The translations under genes were made by a program, and so were the position numbers. The notes below the pieces were generated by a model that saw only the letters and a list, made by a program, of their open reading frames with translations, ran no database searches and was not told where the DNA came from. From JAGWNR01 sp964565685 (GTDB lineage: Bacteria; Patescibacteriota; Minisyncoccia; Phycocordibacterales; PALSA-1337), in contig CAZMFR010000002.1 of assembly GCA_964565685.1 (NCBI GenBank), positions 36,566 to 100,565 of the forward strand: a DNA stretch of 64,000 nt, written 5' to 3'. Of this stretch, positions 43,201-51,120 are shown in pieces (positions within the stretch are counted from its first letter, which is position 1; the number at the start of each line of letters is the position of its first letter).

Positions 43201-44024
43201 TCCGGCCTTGAATTGGATTTGATCATAGACTTGACCAACGAAAGCCGGCGAGAGAGCTTTTCATGTTCAAGGGAACCGGCGCTTTCAAGCTCTTTTTCCA
43301 AATTTTGCTTCAGTTTTTTCAGGTCGATGTTTTTGAGGATGTTGTAGATCGCTTCGGCGCCTATGCCTGCCTCGAATATACTGCCGTACTTCATCGAATA
43401 TTTGTGATAGACGGCCTCATCCATGACGAAACCTTCGATGACTGACTCGATCTCGCGACGGGCATTGACGAACAATTCTTTCAGAGCGTCTTTTGTCTTG
43501 TCGTCGTTCGCGCCTTTGACTTTTGATTTATATTCGCTGTCTAGGTCTTTGAGGAATCTTTCCTTTTCATCATTATGGACTTTTGAGACGATGTAGCCGG
43601 CGAAATAGATGACTTTTTCCAAGTCAGCGGTAGGCAAGCCCATGATGAGCCCGATGCGGGATGGCATGGAGCGGAGGAACCATATATGCGAGACAGGCAC
43701 GGACAGTTCGATATGACCCATGCGATCGCGACGGACGATAGAGCGCGTCAATTCGACTCCGCATTTCTCGCAGATGATCCCCTTGTATCTGATGCCGCGA
43801 TATTTGCCGCAATAGCATTCGAAGTCGCGATCCGGACCAAAGATCTTTTCGTCGAAGAGGCCGCTCTTTTCGGAGCGCTGGGTGCGATAGTTGATCGTCT
43901 CCGGTTTGGTCACTTCGCCATAAGACCATTCGACTATCTTCTCGGGGCTGGCTAGCGACAATTTTACTATATCGAAATCGCGGAGCTCCATCGTTGTTTT
44001 TTTGTTGTTTAGTGTTGTTGCCAT
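40293..44024 (-). CDS. rpoC: DNA-directed RNA polymerase beta' subunit
   Basis: 1243 aa. N-terminal zinc finger (FECYCGKYRG ... CEKCG), the catalytic NADFDGDQMAVHVP with three Mg-binding Asp, trigger-loop region MAQITQMAGMTGLIASASGE, second zinc site CKTIRGVCAQCYG and the C-terminal end. Between VVIPDVGHIV and TNIAEGKTEA a Lys/Ser-rich stretch (about residues 1020-1032) is encoded by low-complexity AAAGTC words. Separated from rpoB by 34 bases that hold a dispersed palindrome. Confidence 0.98.
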   Translation of the reverse strand: MATTLNNKKTTMELRDFDIVKLSLASPEKIVEWSYGEVTKPETINYRTQRSEKSGLFDEKIFGPDRDFECYCGKYRGIRYKGIICEKCGVELTRSIVRRDRMGHIELSVPVSHIWFLRSMPSRIGLIMGLPTADLEKVIYFAGYIVSKVHNDEKERFLKDLDSEYKSKVKGANDDKTKDALKELFVNARREIESVIEGFVMDEAVYHKYSMKYGSIFEAGIGAEAIYNILKNIDLKKLKQNLEKELESAGSLEHEKLSRRLSLVKSMIKSNSRPEWMFLVRIPVIPPALRPMVALDGGRFATSDVNDLYRRVINRNNRLVKLKEIHAPDVILRNEKRILQEAVDALIDSSIRHGNANAAQSAFAQKHALKSLSDNIKSKRGLFRQNLLGKRVDYSGRSVIVVGPELHLNQCGLPKHMALELFRPFIIKGLLQRELAYNIRGAGRLIDDQAKEVWEILEEVIKDKYVLLNRAPTLHRLGIQAFKPILIEGNAIQVHPLVCTAFNADFDGDQMAVHVPLGIEAQTEAREIMASDKNILKPGSGDPTIISKLLDIVLGCFWITKTIEGGVGEGKIFESPAAAVLAREYGAVNYRSKIKVMPNDLPKYAQFDGKLFETTVGRILFNDILPADYPFINREINRSKLAAVIDDLITSNGISSIPDVLDKVKNFGFYYATYSGTTWGIDDIVIPAGKTDVIAKAKIQSDLIGKQYEEGLLTEEERIRKNIELWHKAKGDVEKLIPASLDKMGPVYDMITSGARGSMAQITQMAGMTGLIASASGETIELPILSCSKEGLTPIEYFITTHGARKGSTDTALNTAKAGYLTRKLFVVAQDVMISEDDCGTKESIIIKKQSASGIEIPLSKNIRGRVLAEDVESSDGKVKFSKGHLLSKGEAQQIETAGITAVHVRSPLSCKTIRGVCAQCYGLDLGKNEMIAIGEAVGTVAAQAIGEPGTQLTMRTFHSGGAASAAGDITAGLPRVEEIFEKRSPRNPAVVATVDGVVSEIKDMAKEKVIVVIPDVGHIVKSKAKSRKSKAGTGTNIAEGKTEAVEYPFHYRRTAFVKVGDKVTKGQLLTDGSADIDEIFANAGPERAKEYVISEVGKIYELQGETVSRKHIEVIVKQMFSRKRVEDAGDTNLADGMVVDDIQLAEENKKTKSVDGAIATAKPIALGITEVSLSRKSFLSAASFQHTTRVLIGNAVRGAEDDLQGLMENVIIGRLIPAGTGYKGSPKADMIEKVRPHDTIVQ
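40931..40963. repeat. Low-complexity AAAGTC-type insertion in rpoC
   Basis: Minus-strand run of AAAGTCGAAAGCAAAAAGTC-type words encoding KSKAKSRKSKA. Similar runs are in trmD (49421-49490), tgt (58141-58190) and the 16474-16570 intergenic region. Confidence 0.6.
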
Positions 44025-44034
44025 GGTTTTGTTT

Positions 44035-44055
44035 GTACAAGGGCTACCCTTGTAC
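44035..44055. repeat. Dispersed palindrome (GTACAAGGG-CTA-CCCTTGTAC)
   Basis: Nine-bp arms around CTA, in the rpoB-rpoC gap. Confidence 0.9.
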
Positions 44056-44058
44056 TGA

Positions 44059-47000
44059 TTATTCCTCTTCTATCGACTGCGACTTGGATAGTAATTCGAC
44101 ATTTAAGGCAAGTCCGCGCAATGTCTTCAAGAGGACATTGAACGATGCCGGTATATTCGGCTGTTTCAGATTCTCGCCCTTGACGATAGAATCGAACGCC
44201 TGCGAGCGACCCTGGATGTCGTCTGATTTGATTGTCAAAATCTCGCGCAACGTGTATGCCGCGCCATGTCCGAGCAGTGCCCAGACTTCCATCTCGCCGA
44301 AACGCTGGCCTCCACCCTGCGCCTTGCCTCCGAGCGGCTGTTGAGTGATGAGAGAGTAAGGACCGATCGAGCGCATGTGTATCTTGTCCTCGACCATGTG
44401 ATGCAATTTCAGGATATACATATATCCGACAGCTATCGGCTGATCGAAATATTCGCCGGTGCGTCCATCGCGCAGCTTCATCTTGCCCTGCTCGTTGAAA
44501 CCGGCTTTTTTCAGCTCTTCTTTTATTTCAGTATCAGTGGCTCCGGCAAAAGGAGGGACTATGGCCTGATAGCCGAGAGCATTCGCGGCGAGCCCTAGGT
44601 GCAATTCCAAAATCTGTCCGAGGTTCATACGGGAAGGGACGCCAAGCGGAGTTAGGATGACATCGACAGGCGTGCCGTCATCCATATAAGGCATCTCTTC
44701 TTCAGGCAAAATGCGCGATATGACGCCTTTGTTGCCGTGGCGGCCGGCTAGCTTGTCGCCGACAGAGACGTTACGGACTTGGGCCACTTCTATGTAGATT
44801 TTCTTTATTATGCCCGACTCCAGTTTGTCGCCTTTTTCTCGCGAAAAGATTTTGATGGAAATGACGCGGCCGCGCTTGCCCCCTTCCATCCTCTTTGAGG
44901 TGTCTTTTACATCACGGGCTTTTTCACCAAATATAGAGCGGAGCAGGCGTTCCTCTGGCGTCAGCTGGGTCTCGCCTTTTGGCGTGATCTTGCCTACCAG
45001 AATATCGCCAGGCCTGACTTCGGCGCCGATACGGACGATCCCGTCCTCTGCTAGATTTTTTAATTTTGCTTCGCCGACGTTTGGAATGTCGCAAGTGGTG
45101 ACTTCCGGGCCCAATTTCGTATCGCGGACATTGATGACGAATTCCTCGATGTGTATAGAGCTGAATTTTGAATTCTTGACCAATCGTTCCGACAATATTA
45201 TGGCATCCTCATAATTGTTTCCAGACCATGACATGAAGGCGACCAGCATATTGTGACCGAGGGCGATCTCGCCATTGTCGCTGGTGGATGTATCAGCCAA
45301 GACATCTCCTTTTTTCACCTTTTGACCGACAGAGACGATCGGGCGCTGATGAAAGACAGTGAAGCCGTTCGTGCGCGAGAAATGGACCAATGTGTATTCA
45401 TGCTTTTTCACCTTTGCAGAGCTGCTGCTCGCCTCAAAGGATATGCGGCTCGCGTCTACATGCTTTATCTCGCCGTCTTCTGGTGCGAGGATGATGCGGC
45501 CTGTGTCTTCGACTGCTTTCCTTTCGATGCCTGTGGCGACGATAGGCGCTTCTGGCACCAGACAAGGAGTGGCTTGCTTTTGCATGTTCGATCCCATCAA
45601 CGCGCGGCCGGCGGCGTCATGGTTCAAGAAAGGAATCAGAGAGGTAGCTACTGAAAATGCCTGGTTTGTCGAGACATCGATATAATCTACTTCTGCTTTT
45701 TTCGCCAAGCCCGGCTTGCCGTTTATGCGCACCTCGACTTCGTCAGCGGTGATATTGCCGTCCTTGTCATAAGGGATGGCGGCATGGGCGATGCGGAAAT
45801 TTTCTTCTTCAAGGGCATTCAAATACTGGATCTCTTTTGTGATCACGCCGCCTTTCACGCGCGCATAAGGAGTCTCGATCATGCCGAAATCATTGAGCCG
45901 CGCATATAGGGCAAGGTGAAGGACGAGACCGATGTTCGGGCCTTCTGGAGTATGGATAGGACAAAGACGGCCATAATGCGAAGGGTGCACGTCGCGCACT
46001 TCGAATCCGGCGCGCTCGCGAGTCAATCCGCCTGGGCCGAGGGCTGTCATTATTCGCAGATGTTCGATCTCGCCGAGAACATTTTCCTGCAACATGAATT
46101 GCGACAGCTGGTTCGTAGTAAAGAATTCCTTTATGCGCGCCTGGAGCGGACGAGGACTGATGAAATTCACCGGCAAGCTGATGTCTGGCTCTATTGTGGA
46201 CATGCGATCCTGGATGTTCCTCTTCATCTGGGTCATGCCGACGCGCACCTTTTGCTGTAGGAGCTCTCCGACAAAACGCACGCGGCGAGAGCCGAGATGG
46301 TCTATGTCGTCTTCGACTGCATCTGGATTATTATTCAAGCCGACTATATGAGCGATGACGGTAGCCAAGTCGCTCGCACTGATGGTCTTCCTCTCCATCT
46401 CGTTTTCTTCCATCGATTTATTGAAGCGCTTGTTGAAGCGGAAACGGCCTACGCGTGAGAGGTCATAGCGCTCTGCTTTGAATATGTCGCCGATGAATTC
46501 GCGGGCATTTTCGGCTGTAGCCAGGTCGCCGTCGCGCAGACGCTTGTGGATCTCGATATATGATTCGTCGGTCGTTTTTGCGTGGTCTTTTGATAGAGTG
46601 AATTCGACGACTTTTCTGGCCTTCTCGTCCCCCTTGAACATTTCAAAGATCTGGTCGTTCGTTTCGGCTCCTAGAATACGCAATAGCGAAGTGATGGGAA
46701 ATTTCCTCTTGCGGTCTATGCGGGCTATGATTGTGCCATCGGTGTCGGTCTCTATCTCTATCCAGACTCCGCGAGCCGGGATTATCTTTGCCCCGAACAG
46801 GTTTTTGCCACGCAATTCATTTAAAGTGAAGAAGATGCCGAAAGATCTAGCCAATTGCGGCGAAATGATGCGCTCGATTCCGTTGATGATGAATGTGCCG
46901 TGCGAGGTCATTAGAGGCACTTCGGACAAAAAGATCTCCTGCTCTTTTGTAGAGTCCAGAGATTTGTTCTTTAGCTTGACCGTCGCCTTCAGTTGGCCTT

Positions 47001-47262
47001 CATAAGAAAGCTTGTTGACCTTTGCATATTCCTCCGTATATTTCGGCAAAGAAACCTCGAAAGAGCCGAACGACAGCTCGAACTTCTTCTTTGCATAATC
47101 CTCGATCGGCGAGAATTCTTTCAATGCTTGGCTGATGCCTTCTTCGATGAACCATTTGAAAGAATCCAGTTGTGCCTGGATCAAATTCGGCATCGGGGTC
47201 AATGCTTCCTTGAACCGGCTGAAATATTTCTTTGGACGGCTATGCGTGGCGGTATTTGGCAT
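44059..47262 (-). CDS. rpoB: DNA-directed RNA polymerase beta subunit
   Basis: 1067 aa, compact. The rifampicin-pocket region is recognisable around FFTTNQLSQFMLQENVLGEI and ALGPGGLTRERAGFEVRDVH; further signatures are MSWSGNNYEDAIILSERLV, KLAGRHGNKGVISRILPEEE and GGQRFGEMEVWALLGHGAAY. It ends NVELLSKSQSIEEE. The usual beta-flap is present; large lineage-specific insertions are not. Transcribed with rpoC from a promoter about 150 bases upstream, through a leader with an attenuator-like hairpin. Confidence 0.98.
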   Translation of the reverse strand: MPNTATHSRPKKYFSRFKEALTPMPNLIQAQLDSFKWFIEEGISQALKEFSPIEDYAKKKFELSFGSFEVSLPKYTEEYAKVNKLSYEGQLKATVKLKNKSLDSTKEQEIFLSEVPLMTSHGTFIINGIERIISPQLARSFGIFFTLNELRGKNLFGAKIIPARGVWIEIETDTDGTIIARIDRKRKFPITSLLRILGAETNDQIFEMFKGDEKARKVVEFTLSKDHAKTTDESYIEIHKRLRDGDLATAENAREFIGDIFKAERYDLSRVGRFRFNKRFNKSMEENEMERKTISASDLATVIAHIVGLNNNPDAVEDDIDHLGSRRVRFVGELLQQKVRVGMTQMKRNIQDRMSTIEPDISLPVNFISPRPLQARIKEFFTTNQLSQFMLQENVLGEIEHLRIMTALGPGGLTRERAGFEVRDVHPSHYGRLCPIHTPEGPNIGLVLHLALYARLNDFGMIETPYARVKGGVITKEIQYLNALEEENFRIAHAAIPYDKDGNITADEVEVRINGKPGLAKKAEVDYIDVSTNQAFSVATSLIPFLNHDAAGRALMGSNMQKQATPCLVPEAPIVATGIERKAVEDTGRIILAPEDGEIKHVDASRISFEASSSSAKVKKHEYTLVHFSRTNGFTVFHQRPIVSVGQKVKKGDVLADTSTSDNGEIALGHNMLVAFMSWSGNNYEDAIILSERLVKNSKFSSIHIEEFVINVRDTKLGPEVTTCDIPNVGEAKLKNLAEDGIVRIGAEVRPGDILVGKITPKGETQLTPEERLLRSIFGEKARDVKDTSKRMEGGKRGRVISIKIFSREKGDKLESGIIKKIYIEVAQVRNVSVGDKLAGRHGNKGVISRILPEEEMPYMDDGTPVDVILTPLGVPSRMNLGQILELHLGLAANALGYQAIVPPFAGATDTEIKEELKKAGFNEQGKMKLRDGRTGEYFDQPIAVGYMYILKLHHMVEDKIHMRSIGPYSLITQQPLGGKAQGGGQRFGEMEVWALLGHGAAYTLREILTIKSDDIQGRSQAFDSIVKGENLKQPNIPASFNVLLKTLRGLALNVELLSKSQSIEEE

Positions 47263-47289
47263 GTTTTATTAAAATTAAAATAACAAAAG

Positions 47290-47315
47290 AAAAAACGCTT
47301 TCGACAGCGAAAACG
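47290..47315 (-). terminator. Attenuator-like hairpin in the rpoB leader
   Basis: On the minus strand CGTTTTCG-CTGT-CGAAAGCG then TTTTTT, 28 bases before the rpoB ATG. It stands between the only plausible promoter and the gene, so readthrough must be allowed or regulated. Confidence 0.65.
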
Positions 47316-47408
47316 GCTTTTTCCCAAGGTTATTTGCGAGTAGTAGACAACGTAGTCTTTTTATAATCCTCCGCTGTCAGGCAGAACTCAATCTGCGAAG
47401 TTATTGCG

Positions 47409-47436
47409 ATACTATCACACTTTTAAAAGAGCACAA
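47409..47436 (-). promoter_or_regulatory. Candidate rpoBC promoter
   Basis: Minus strand TTGTGC (47431-47436), 16 nt, TGA-TAGTAT (47409-47414). The -35 is two bases from that of the divergent promoter. Confidence 0.55.
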
Positions 47437-47438
47437 TA

Positions 47439-47467
47439 TTGACATTAATCACAGGTCGTGATAGAAC
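47439..47467 (+). promoter_or_regulatory. Promoter of the 47508 gene
   Basis: TTGACA, 17 nt, TGA-TAGAAC. Confidence 0.6.
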
Positions 47468-47507
47468 TGTTTTAAACAAAATTGAACATTAACAAAAGGA
47501 AGAGAAA

Positions 47508-48455
47508 ATGAATCCGACCGAAACTTCAAAAAATGAATCGTTGGACAGGATGTTCAGAGATTTATTGACGAAATCCCCTGCCCCAGAACAGTTGCTAGAG
47601 CTTGTAAGGTTTTCAAAGCACCTCCGAGAACGGGCGTGGAACGCGTTCGTGGAGAAGGCAAATCCCGACTTCAAGCATCTTGAAAAATTGTTTTATGACT
47701 GGAAATCACGACAGGAGCTCTGTTCCTATCCTGCCAAGATGATCATTGAACACTTTCCCGACAGGCACAACATTCTCTTAAAGATAATCGAGTTCGGGAC
47801 ATCCGAACTGTCCCGCGACGCGGCACGAGCCATCATCGCCCATCCGGACAAAAATGCCCTTGAGTATGTCTTGTTTGCATCAAACGATCAGACGATCTGT
47901 GAACAAGCCGGGCAAGCGCTCTTGAAGCTCTCGCCGGCTGAATACCAGCTCGTCCTCATCGTTAACAACAGACACACCTCGGCAAGCAAGAGGACGGCAG
48001 GAAGCATTCTTATCAAATTAGACGCTCTCATGTATCAGTCTATGAATTCGATCATCTATTCCTTGCCTGCGCTTATACCGGAGCTGTGGCAAAAACACAA
48101 GGCGGCGATGGGCGACTTCGTCCTCGAAACGATAATCGAATCGAAGAACAGACCAGTATGCCGCGAAGAGGCCGCACGGATGCTTCTAGACCGGAGCAGT
48201 GAGTTCTCGCCGCTTTTCCATGTTTTCAGGAATTGTCCTGATTTGCGGGAGGAAGTATGGGGTAAGCTTTCAAAAATAGAGCTTTCCGAGACCTGGCTCC
48301 AAGCGATAAAACGTGAAGGGCCTGAATTCGCCGACAGAGTCGACCCTCTCTTGGCTGACTTGGCTGAACTGGAAAAAAAGAAGAGAACAGACCCCAGGCT
48401 GGCTGCGGATATAATCATTAAAGAAATCAAGGATGTTGAGCGTGCAACGAGATAA
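47508..48455 (+). CDS. HEAT-repeat-like helical protein
   Basis: 315 aa, entirely helical by composition, with recurring units such as ELSRDAARAIIAHPDKNALE, EQAGQALLKLSPAEYQLVL and CREEAARMLLDRSSEFSPLF that look like degenerate HEAT/ARM repeats; probably a protein-interaction scaffold. Strong AAAAGGAAG ribosome site, own promoter and own terminator. It is divergent from rpoB but has no known functional link. No enzymatic motif. Confidence 0.65.
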   Translation: MNPTETSKNESLDRMFRDLLTKSPAPEQLLELVRFSKHLRERAWNAFVEKANPDFKHLEKLFYDWKSRQELCSYPAKMIIEHFPDRHNILLKIIEFGTSELSRDAARAIIAHPDKNALEYVLFASNDQTICEQAGQALLKLSPAEYQLVLIVNNRHTSASKRTAGSILIKLDALMYQSMNSIIYSLPALIPELWQKHKAAMGDFVLETIIESKNRPVCREEAARMLLDRSSEFSPLFHVFRNCPDLREEVWGKLSKIELSETWLQAIKREGPEFADRVDPLLADLAELEKKKRTDPRLAADIIIKEIKDVERATR

Positions 48456-48479
48456 TCACCGTGTGCACAATCAAATCGC

Positions 48480-48512
48480 AAGCGAGACGCCGCAAGACGT
48501 CTCGCTTTTTTG
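48480..48512 (+). terminator. Intrinsic terminator
   Basis: AGCGAGACG-CCGCAAGA-CGTCTCGCT then TTTTT. Confidence 0.9.
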
Positions 48513-48549
48513 TTGGCAAGTCTGTGAACTACGCGCATTTTTTCGTTTA

Positions 48550-48580
48550 GATTATTGGATTAATTTTTAATCCAATAATC
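48550..48580. repeat. 31-bp palindrome downstream of the winged-helix gene
   Basis: GATTATTGGATTAA-TTT-TTAATCCAATAATC, 14-bp perfect arms. It begins at the gene's stop codon; its inner 25 bases are identical to 48944-48968. Confidence 0.9.
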
Positions 48581-48924
48581 TAATTGTCTAAATAGAGATT
48601 AGCATTGCTAACTTTCTTTGTTGTCGATCTCCTTTGTTTAAGGCACTCGTTACGGAATGCTTGGAGGATCCTTGTCATATTCGATCGCCAGCGGACCTGC
48701 TTGTGTCCATGACCAGACCTCGAGATTAGATGTCTTTTTTCAAGCATTCTCAATATGTACGGCAATGAATGAGGCAATACGCCCGTGTGACGCGCCAAAA
48801 CTGAAGTTGTCTTCGCGAATCGAGCTGTTTGTTCCAAAATACTCACTTCTTCATTGGAAAGACCGAGAACTTCATATATAAATTTCATTGTCTCAGAATT
48901 ATTCGCTGTCTTACGGGTGGTCAT
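48580..48924 (-). CDS. Winged-helix DNA-binding protein, probably autoregulated
   Basis: 114 aa. The central part (about 22-75: LSNEEVSILEQTARFAKTTS, then VLARHTGVLPHSLPYILRML, then EKRHLISRSGHGHKQVRW) fits a TrmB/MarR-like winged helix with the recognition helix around SLPYILRMLEKR. The basic tail ends NLYLDN. A perfect palindrome lies between its -35 (TTGGAT) and -10 (TATAAT, 48937-48942), exactly where a repressor would act, and a second copy lies at the stop codon. The true ligand or regulon is unknown. Confidence 0.72.
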   Translation of the reverse strand: MTTRKTANNSETMKFIYEVLGLSNEEVSILEQTARFAKTTSVLARHTGVLPHSLPYILRMLEKRHLISRSGHGHKQVRWRSNMTRILQAFRNECLKQRRSTTKKVSNANLYLDN

Positions 48925-48943
48925 TGTATTTGATGAATTATAC

Positions 48944-48968
48944 TATTGGATTAATTTTTAATCCAATA
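48944..48968. promoter_or_regulatory. Operator-like palindrome within the winged-helix gene promoter
   Basis: TATTGGATTAA-TTT-TTAATCCAATA, filling the 18-nt spacer between TTGGAT and TATAAT on the minus strand. Confidence 0.7.
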
Positions 48969-48999
48969 ATCAAACGCATGAAAAATACATCGTTAGGTT

Positions 49000-49758
49000 T
49001 TATTTCTTGCCCCTTCCCTTCTTCCACTCGTCGATCTTGGCACGGTCGCCGGAGAGCAATATTTTCGGCACGCGGTATTTTTTGCCTTTGTATTCAAAGA
49101 CTTCGGGACGAGTATAGACATCAGAACTGGCCACACGGCTCTCTTCGAGAGAGTTTATGTCGCCGAGAACGCCAGGCAAACGTCGCGAGATAGAATCGAT
49201 GACGATCATCGCCGGCAATTCCCCGCCGGTCAGAACAAATGGACCTACGGAGACATCTTCCATCTTGAACGCTTTCTTGACCCGAGCATCGATCCCTTCA
49301 TATCGGCCGCAGACAAGGATGATGTCCGAATTGGTCTTGCTCGCCTTTTCTGCGTAATCATTCGTGAACTGCTTGCCGCTCGGGCTAAAGAATATCATTT
49401 TTATGCTGAAAGCCGTGGGTTGTGATTTTGAGTCTTTCATTTTATTATTGCCTTTTGGCTTTGATTTTTGCGCTTTGTCTTTTGCGTCTTGCGCCGCTTT
49501 TTCTATCGCCCTTATCACAGGCAACGCTTCGATGACCATTCCTGGACCGCCTCCGTATGGTCGATCATCGACACGGCGCTCGGCGTACGTCATCGCGCCC
49601 GCATTCTTCTTCTTTCCATTCTTTGAAACGGCAAAATCTCGCGGATTATAAAATCTGACTTGGATCTTCTTGTCCTCTATGGCGCGCTTCAAAATCGACT
49701 CGCCTAGGTACGAGTCGAACGCATCGGGAAAAAGGGTGATGATGTGAAAGGTTGTCAT
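49000..49758 (-). CDS. trmD: tRNA (guanine37-N1)-methyltransferase TrmD
   Basis: 252 aa. Methylates G37 of tRNA and so prevents +1 frameshifting. SPOUT-fold: the start FHIITLFPDAFDSYL, then VDDRPYGGGPGMV, ILVCGRYEGIDARV and SVGPFVLTGGELPAM, the knotted SAM-binding part. A Lys/Ser-rich insertion (about 90-113) is encoded by low-complexity AAAGTC-like words. It lies in a region with khpA and rpsP (normal rpsP-khpA-rimM-trmD order), but rimM is missing and an unrelated gene separates trmD from khpA. Confidence 0.95.
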   Translation of the reverse strand: MTTFHIITLFPDAFDSYLGESILKRAIEDKKIQVRFYNPRDFAVSKNGKKKNAGAMTYAERRVDDRPYGGGPGMVIEALPVIRAIEKAAQDAKDKAQKSKPKGNNKMKDSKSQPTAFSIKMIFFSPSGKQFTNDYAEKASKTNSDIILVCGRYEGIDARVKKAFKMEDVSVGPFVLTGGELPAMIVIDSISRRLPGVLGDINSLEESRVASSDVYTRPEVFEYKGKKYRVPKILLSGDRAKIDEWKKGRGKK

Positions 49759-49811
49759 TGCTGTATATGGCGAATCAGCAAATTCGTGCCTGACGTAGCC
49801 ATATGTATCTG

Positions 49812-49863
49812 TACAAGGTCTTCGGCTCTGATGAGCACCAGAGCCGAATAGGTATCCCTTGTA
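49812..49863. repeat. Nested palindrome: TACAAGG/CCTTGTA around a TTCGGCTCTG hairpin
   Basis: Outer arms 49812-49818 and 49857-49863 match the dispersed CAAGG palindrome family; the inner 10-bp perfect arms TTCGGCTCTG/CAGAGCCGAA (49821-49830, 49839-49848) look like a second hairpin inserted inside it. Confidence 0.75.
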
Positions 49864-49925
49864 TTAGATATTGACAATACATCATTTTTTGTGTAGGTTC
49901 AAGCTTGAATAAAGCTGGATCCAAC

Positions 49926-50393
49926 ATGAAATCCGGCAAAAGAAAGGACGTTGAAAAAATTATGACAAAAATAAGCTTGTTGGGCGCACTCAATATCCCA
50001 TTCCTTGTCTGGCAATGGAACGATTCGAATGACATCGAATCGAAAAAATATATCCGTGAGATGCTGCAATCTGAGGATGGATCAAAAGTAGAAATAGCAG
50101 TGTCAAATATAATCAAGATGTTCGACGAAGGAACATCAGACGGAGATTATATTAGAAACTTCGGCAATTTCAATTTTTTCATTCTGGGATCTTTGGTCCC
50201 CGAAATGGATGGGGCCGGCGATCGAATTCGTTTGGATAAATTGAAGACCGATGTTTCCCTATACTTCGGCGATATGTTCAAGCTCGGACATCTCGACACA
50301 TTGCCAATGCCGGATTTCTATTACGACGCAAAACCGGATGTCGTCGTCGAACGCTGTCCGGAGCGCGGCAAATGTAATCGCCTGAAATTCTAG
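49926..50393 (+). CDS. Hypothetical protein
   Basis: 155 aa from MKSGKRKDVEKIMTKISLLG. Alpha/beta composition with no signal peptide; segments SKKYIREMLQSEDGSKVEIA and DVSLYFGDMFKLGHLDTLPM stand out, and the tail ERCPERGKCNRLKF is Cys/Arg-rich. No family recognised. Start uncertain: ATG 49926 (weak GGA) or ATG 49962. A good terminator follows, so it is likely expressed alone. Confidence 0.5.
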   Translation: MKSGKRKDVEKIMTKISLLGALNIPFLVWQWNDSNDIESKKYIREMLQSEDGSKVEIAVSNIIKMFDEGTSDGDYIRNFGNFNFFILGSLVPEMDGAGDRIRLDKLKTDVSLYFGDMFKLGHLDTLPMPDFYYDAKPDVVVERCPERGKCNRLKF

Positions 50394-50412
50394 TTTTTGA
50401 GCATGCTCCACC

Positions 50413-50443
50413 CCGCGCGACTTTTTGGTTGCGCGGTTTTTTG
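50413..50443 (+). terminator. Intrinsic terminator
   Basis: CCGCGCGAC-TTTTTG-GTTGCGCGG then TTTTTT. Confidence 0.85.
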
Positions 50444-50553
50444 TTTTAAGGATTAATTCAAAGGACGACCGCCCATTGGTTTCGTCTGTCTAAGCTTGAG
50501 GTTGCAAGTTGTGATCTAAAGTTTGCGAATAAAGCATAGAACACAGATCTTCA

Positions 50554-50892
50554 TTATATCCTCAAATCTGCCATCGCTTCGTCGACTGTCTTTGACGCCT
50601 TTTCGGCGCGGGGCACTGCTGTCTCGCCGCTCTGATCGCGAAGACCGCCTTCTGGCTCGTTGATCTTGAGATTGACGCGAGAATTGTTCTTCATCCCGAC
50701 GGTGCGAAGGAGCGTACGGATGGCCTTTGCTGTGTTTCCGTCACGACCTATGACCTTGCCCATATCTGGCGCATCTACTGAAAGAGTCATGAGAACCCCC
50801 ATCTCGTCCACCGTGCGCGTCACCTTGACCTTGTCCGGATTGTCAACTAGCGATTTGACTACATATTCCAAAAATTCTTGGTCTTTATTCAT
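50554..50892 (-). CDS. khpA: KH-domain RNA-binding protein KhpA
   Basis: 112 aa. A single type II KH domain with the GxxG loop as MGKVIGRDGNTAKAIRTLL. The N-terminus EFLEYVVKSLVDNPDKVKVT is the usual KhpA start; the C-terminal 35 residues (GLRDQSGETAVPRAEKASKT) form a polar extension. In other bacteria KhpA binds many RNAs and works with KhpB; here it follows rpsP as expected but has its own promoter and a leader of about 130 nt. Confidence 0.9.
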   Translation of the reverse strand: MNKDQEFLEYVVKSLVDNPDKVKVTRTVDEMGVLMTLSVDAPDMGKVIGRDGNTAKAIRTLLRTVGMKNNSRVNLKINEPEGGLRDQSGETAVPRAEKASKTVDEAMADLRI

Positions 50893-51025
50893 GTGCTTCG
50901 TTCATTCAATTAATTTATAACTGCTGATAAAGAGTGCTTTCTTCCGTCTTCACTCGGACATCATGTCCGCAAGCGGTCACACCGATCCTCGCCTGCCGGA
51001 ATAAATGACAGTGCGACCACTGCTG
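50893..51025 (-). promoter_or_regulatory. Structured 5' leader of khpA
   Basis: About 130 nt between promoter and start codon with hairpins GACCA-GCAG-TGGTC (51015-51028) and GGACAT-G-ATGTCC (50956-50968) plus CCGCTTGCGG. It could be an autoregulatory site for an RNA-binding protein (inference). Confidence 0.45.
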
Positions 51026-51031
51026 GTCTAT

Positions 51032-51061
51032 ATTATAACGCAAAGTTTTTCATCAAGTCAA
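51032..51061 (-). promoter_or_regulatory. khpA promoter
   Basis: Minus strand TTGACT, 18 nt, TATAAT (51032-51037). Confidence 0.75.
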
Positions 51062-51074
51062 TAGAAATATGTTG

Positions 51075-51101
51075 AAAAAAACCGCTGTCAGCGGCTTTTT
51101 T
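51075..51101 (-). terminator. rpsP terminator
   Basis: CCGCTG-T-CAGCGG flanked by A and T runs on both sides; on the minus strand it ends in seven T. Confidence 0.8.
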
Positions 51102-51120
51102 ACTGATGACTTTTGCAAGT

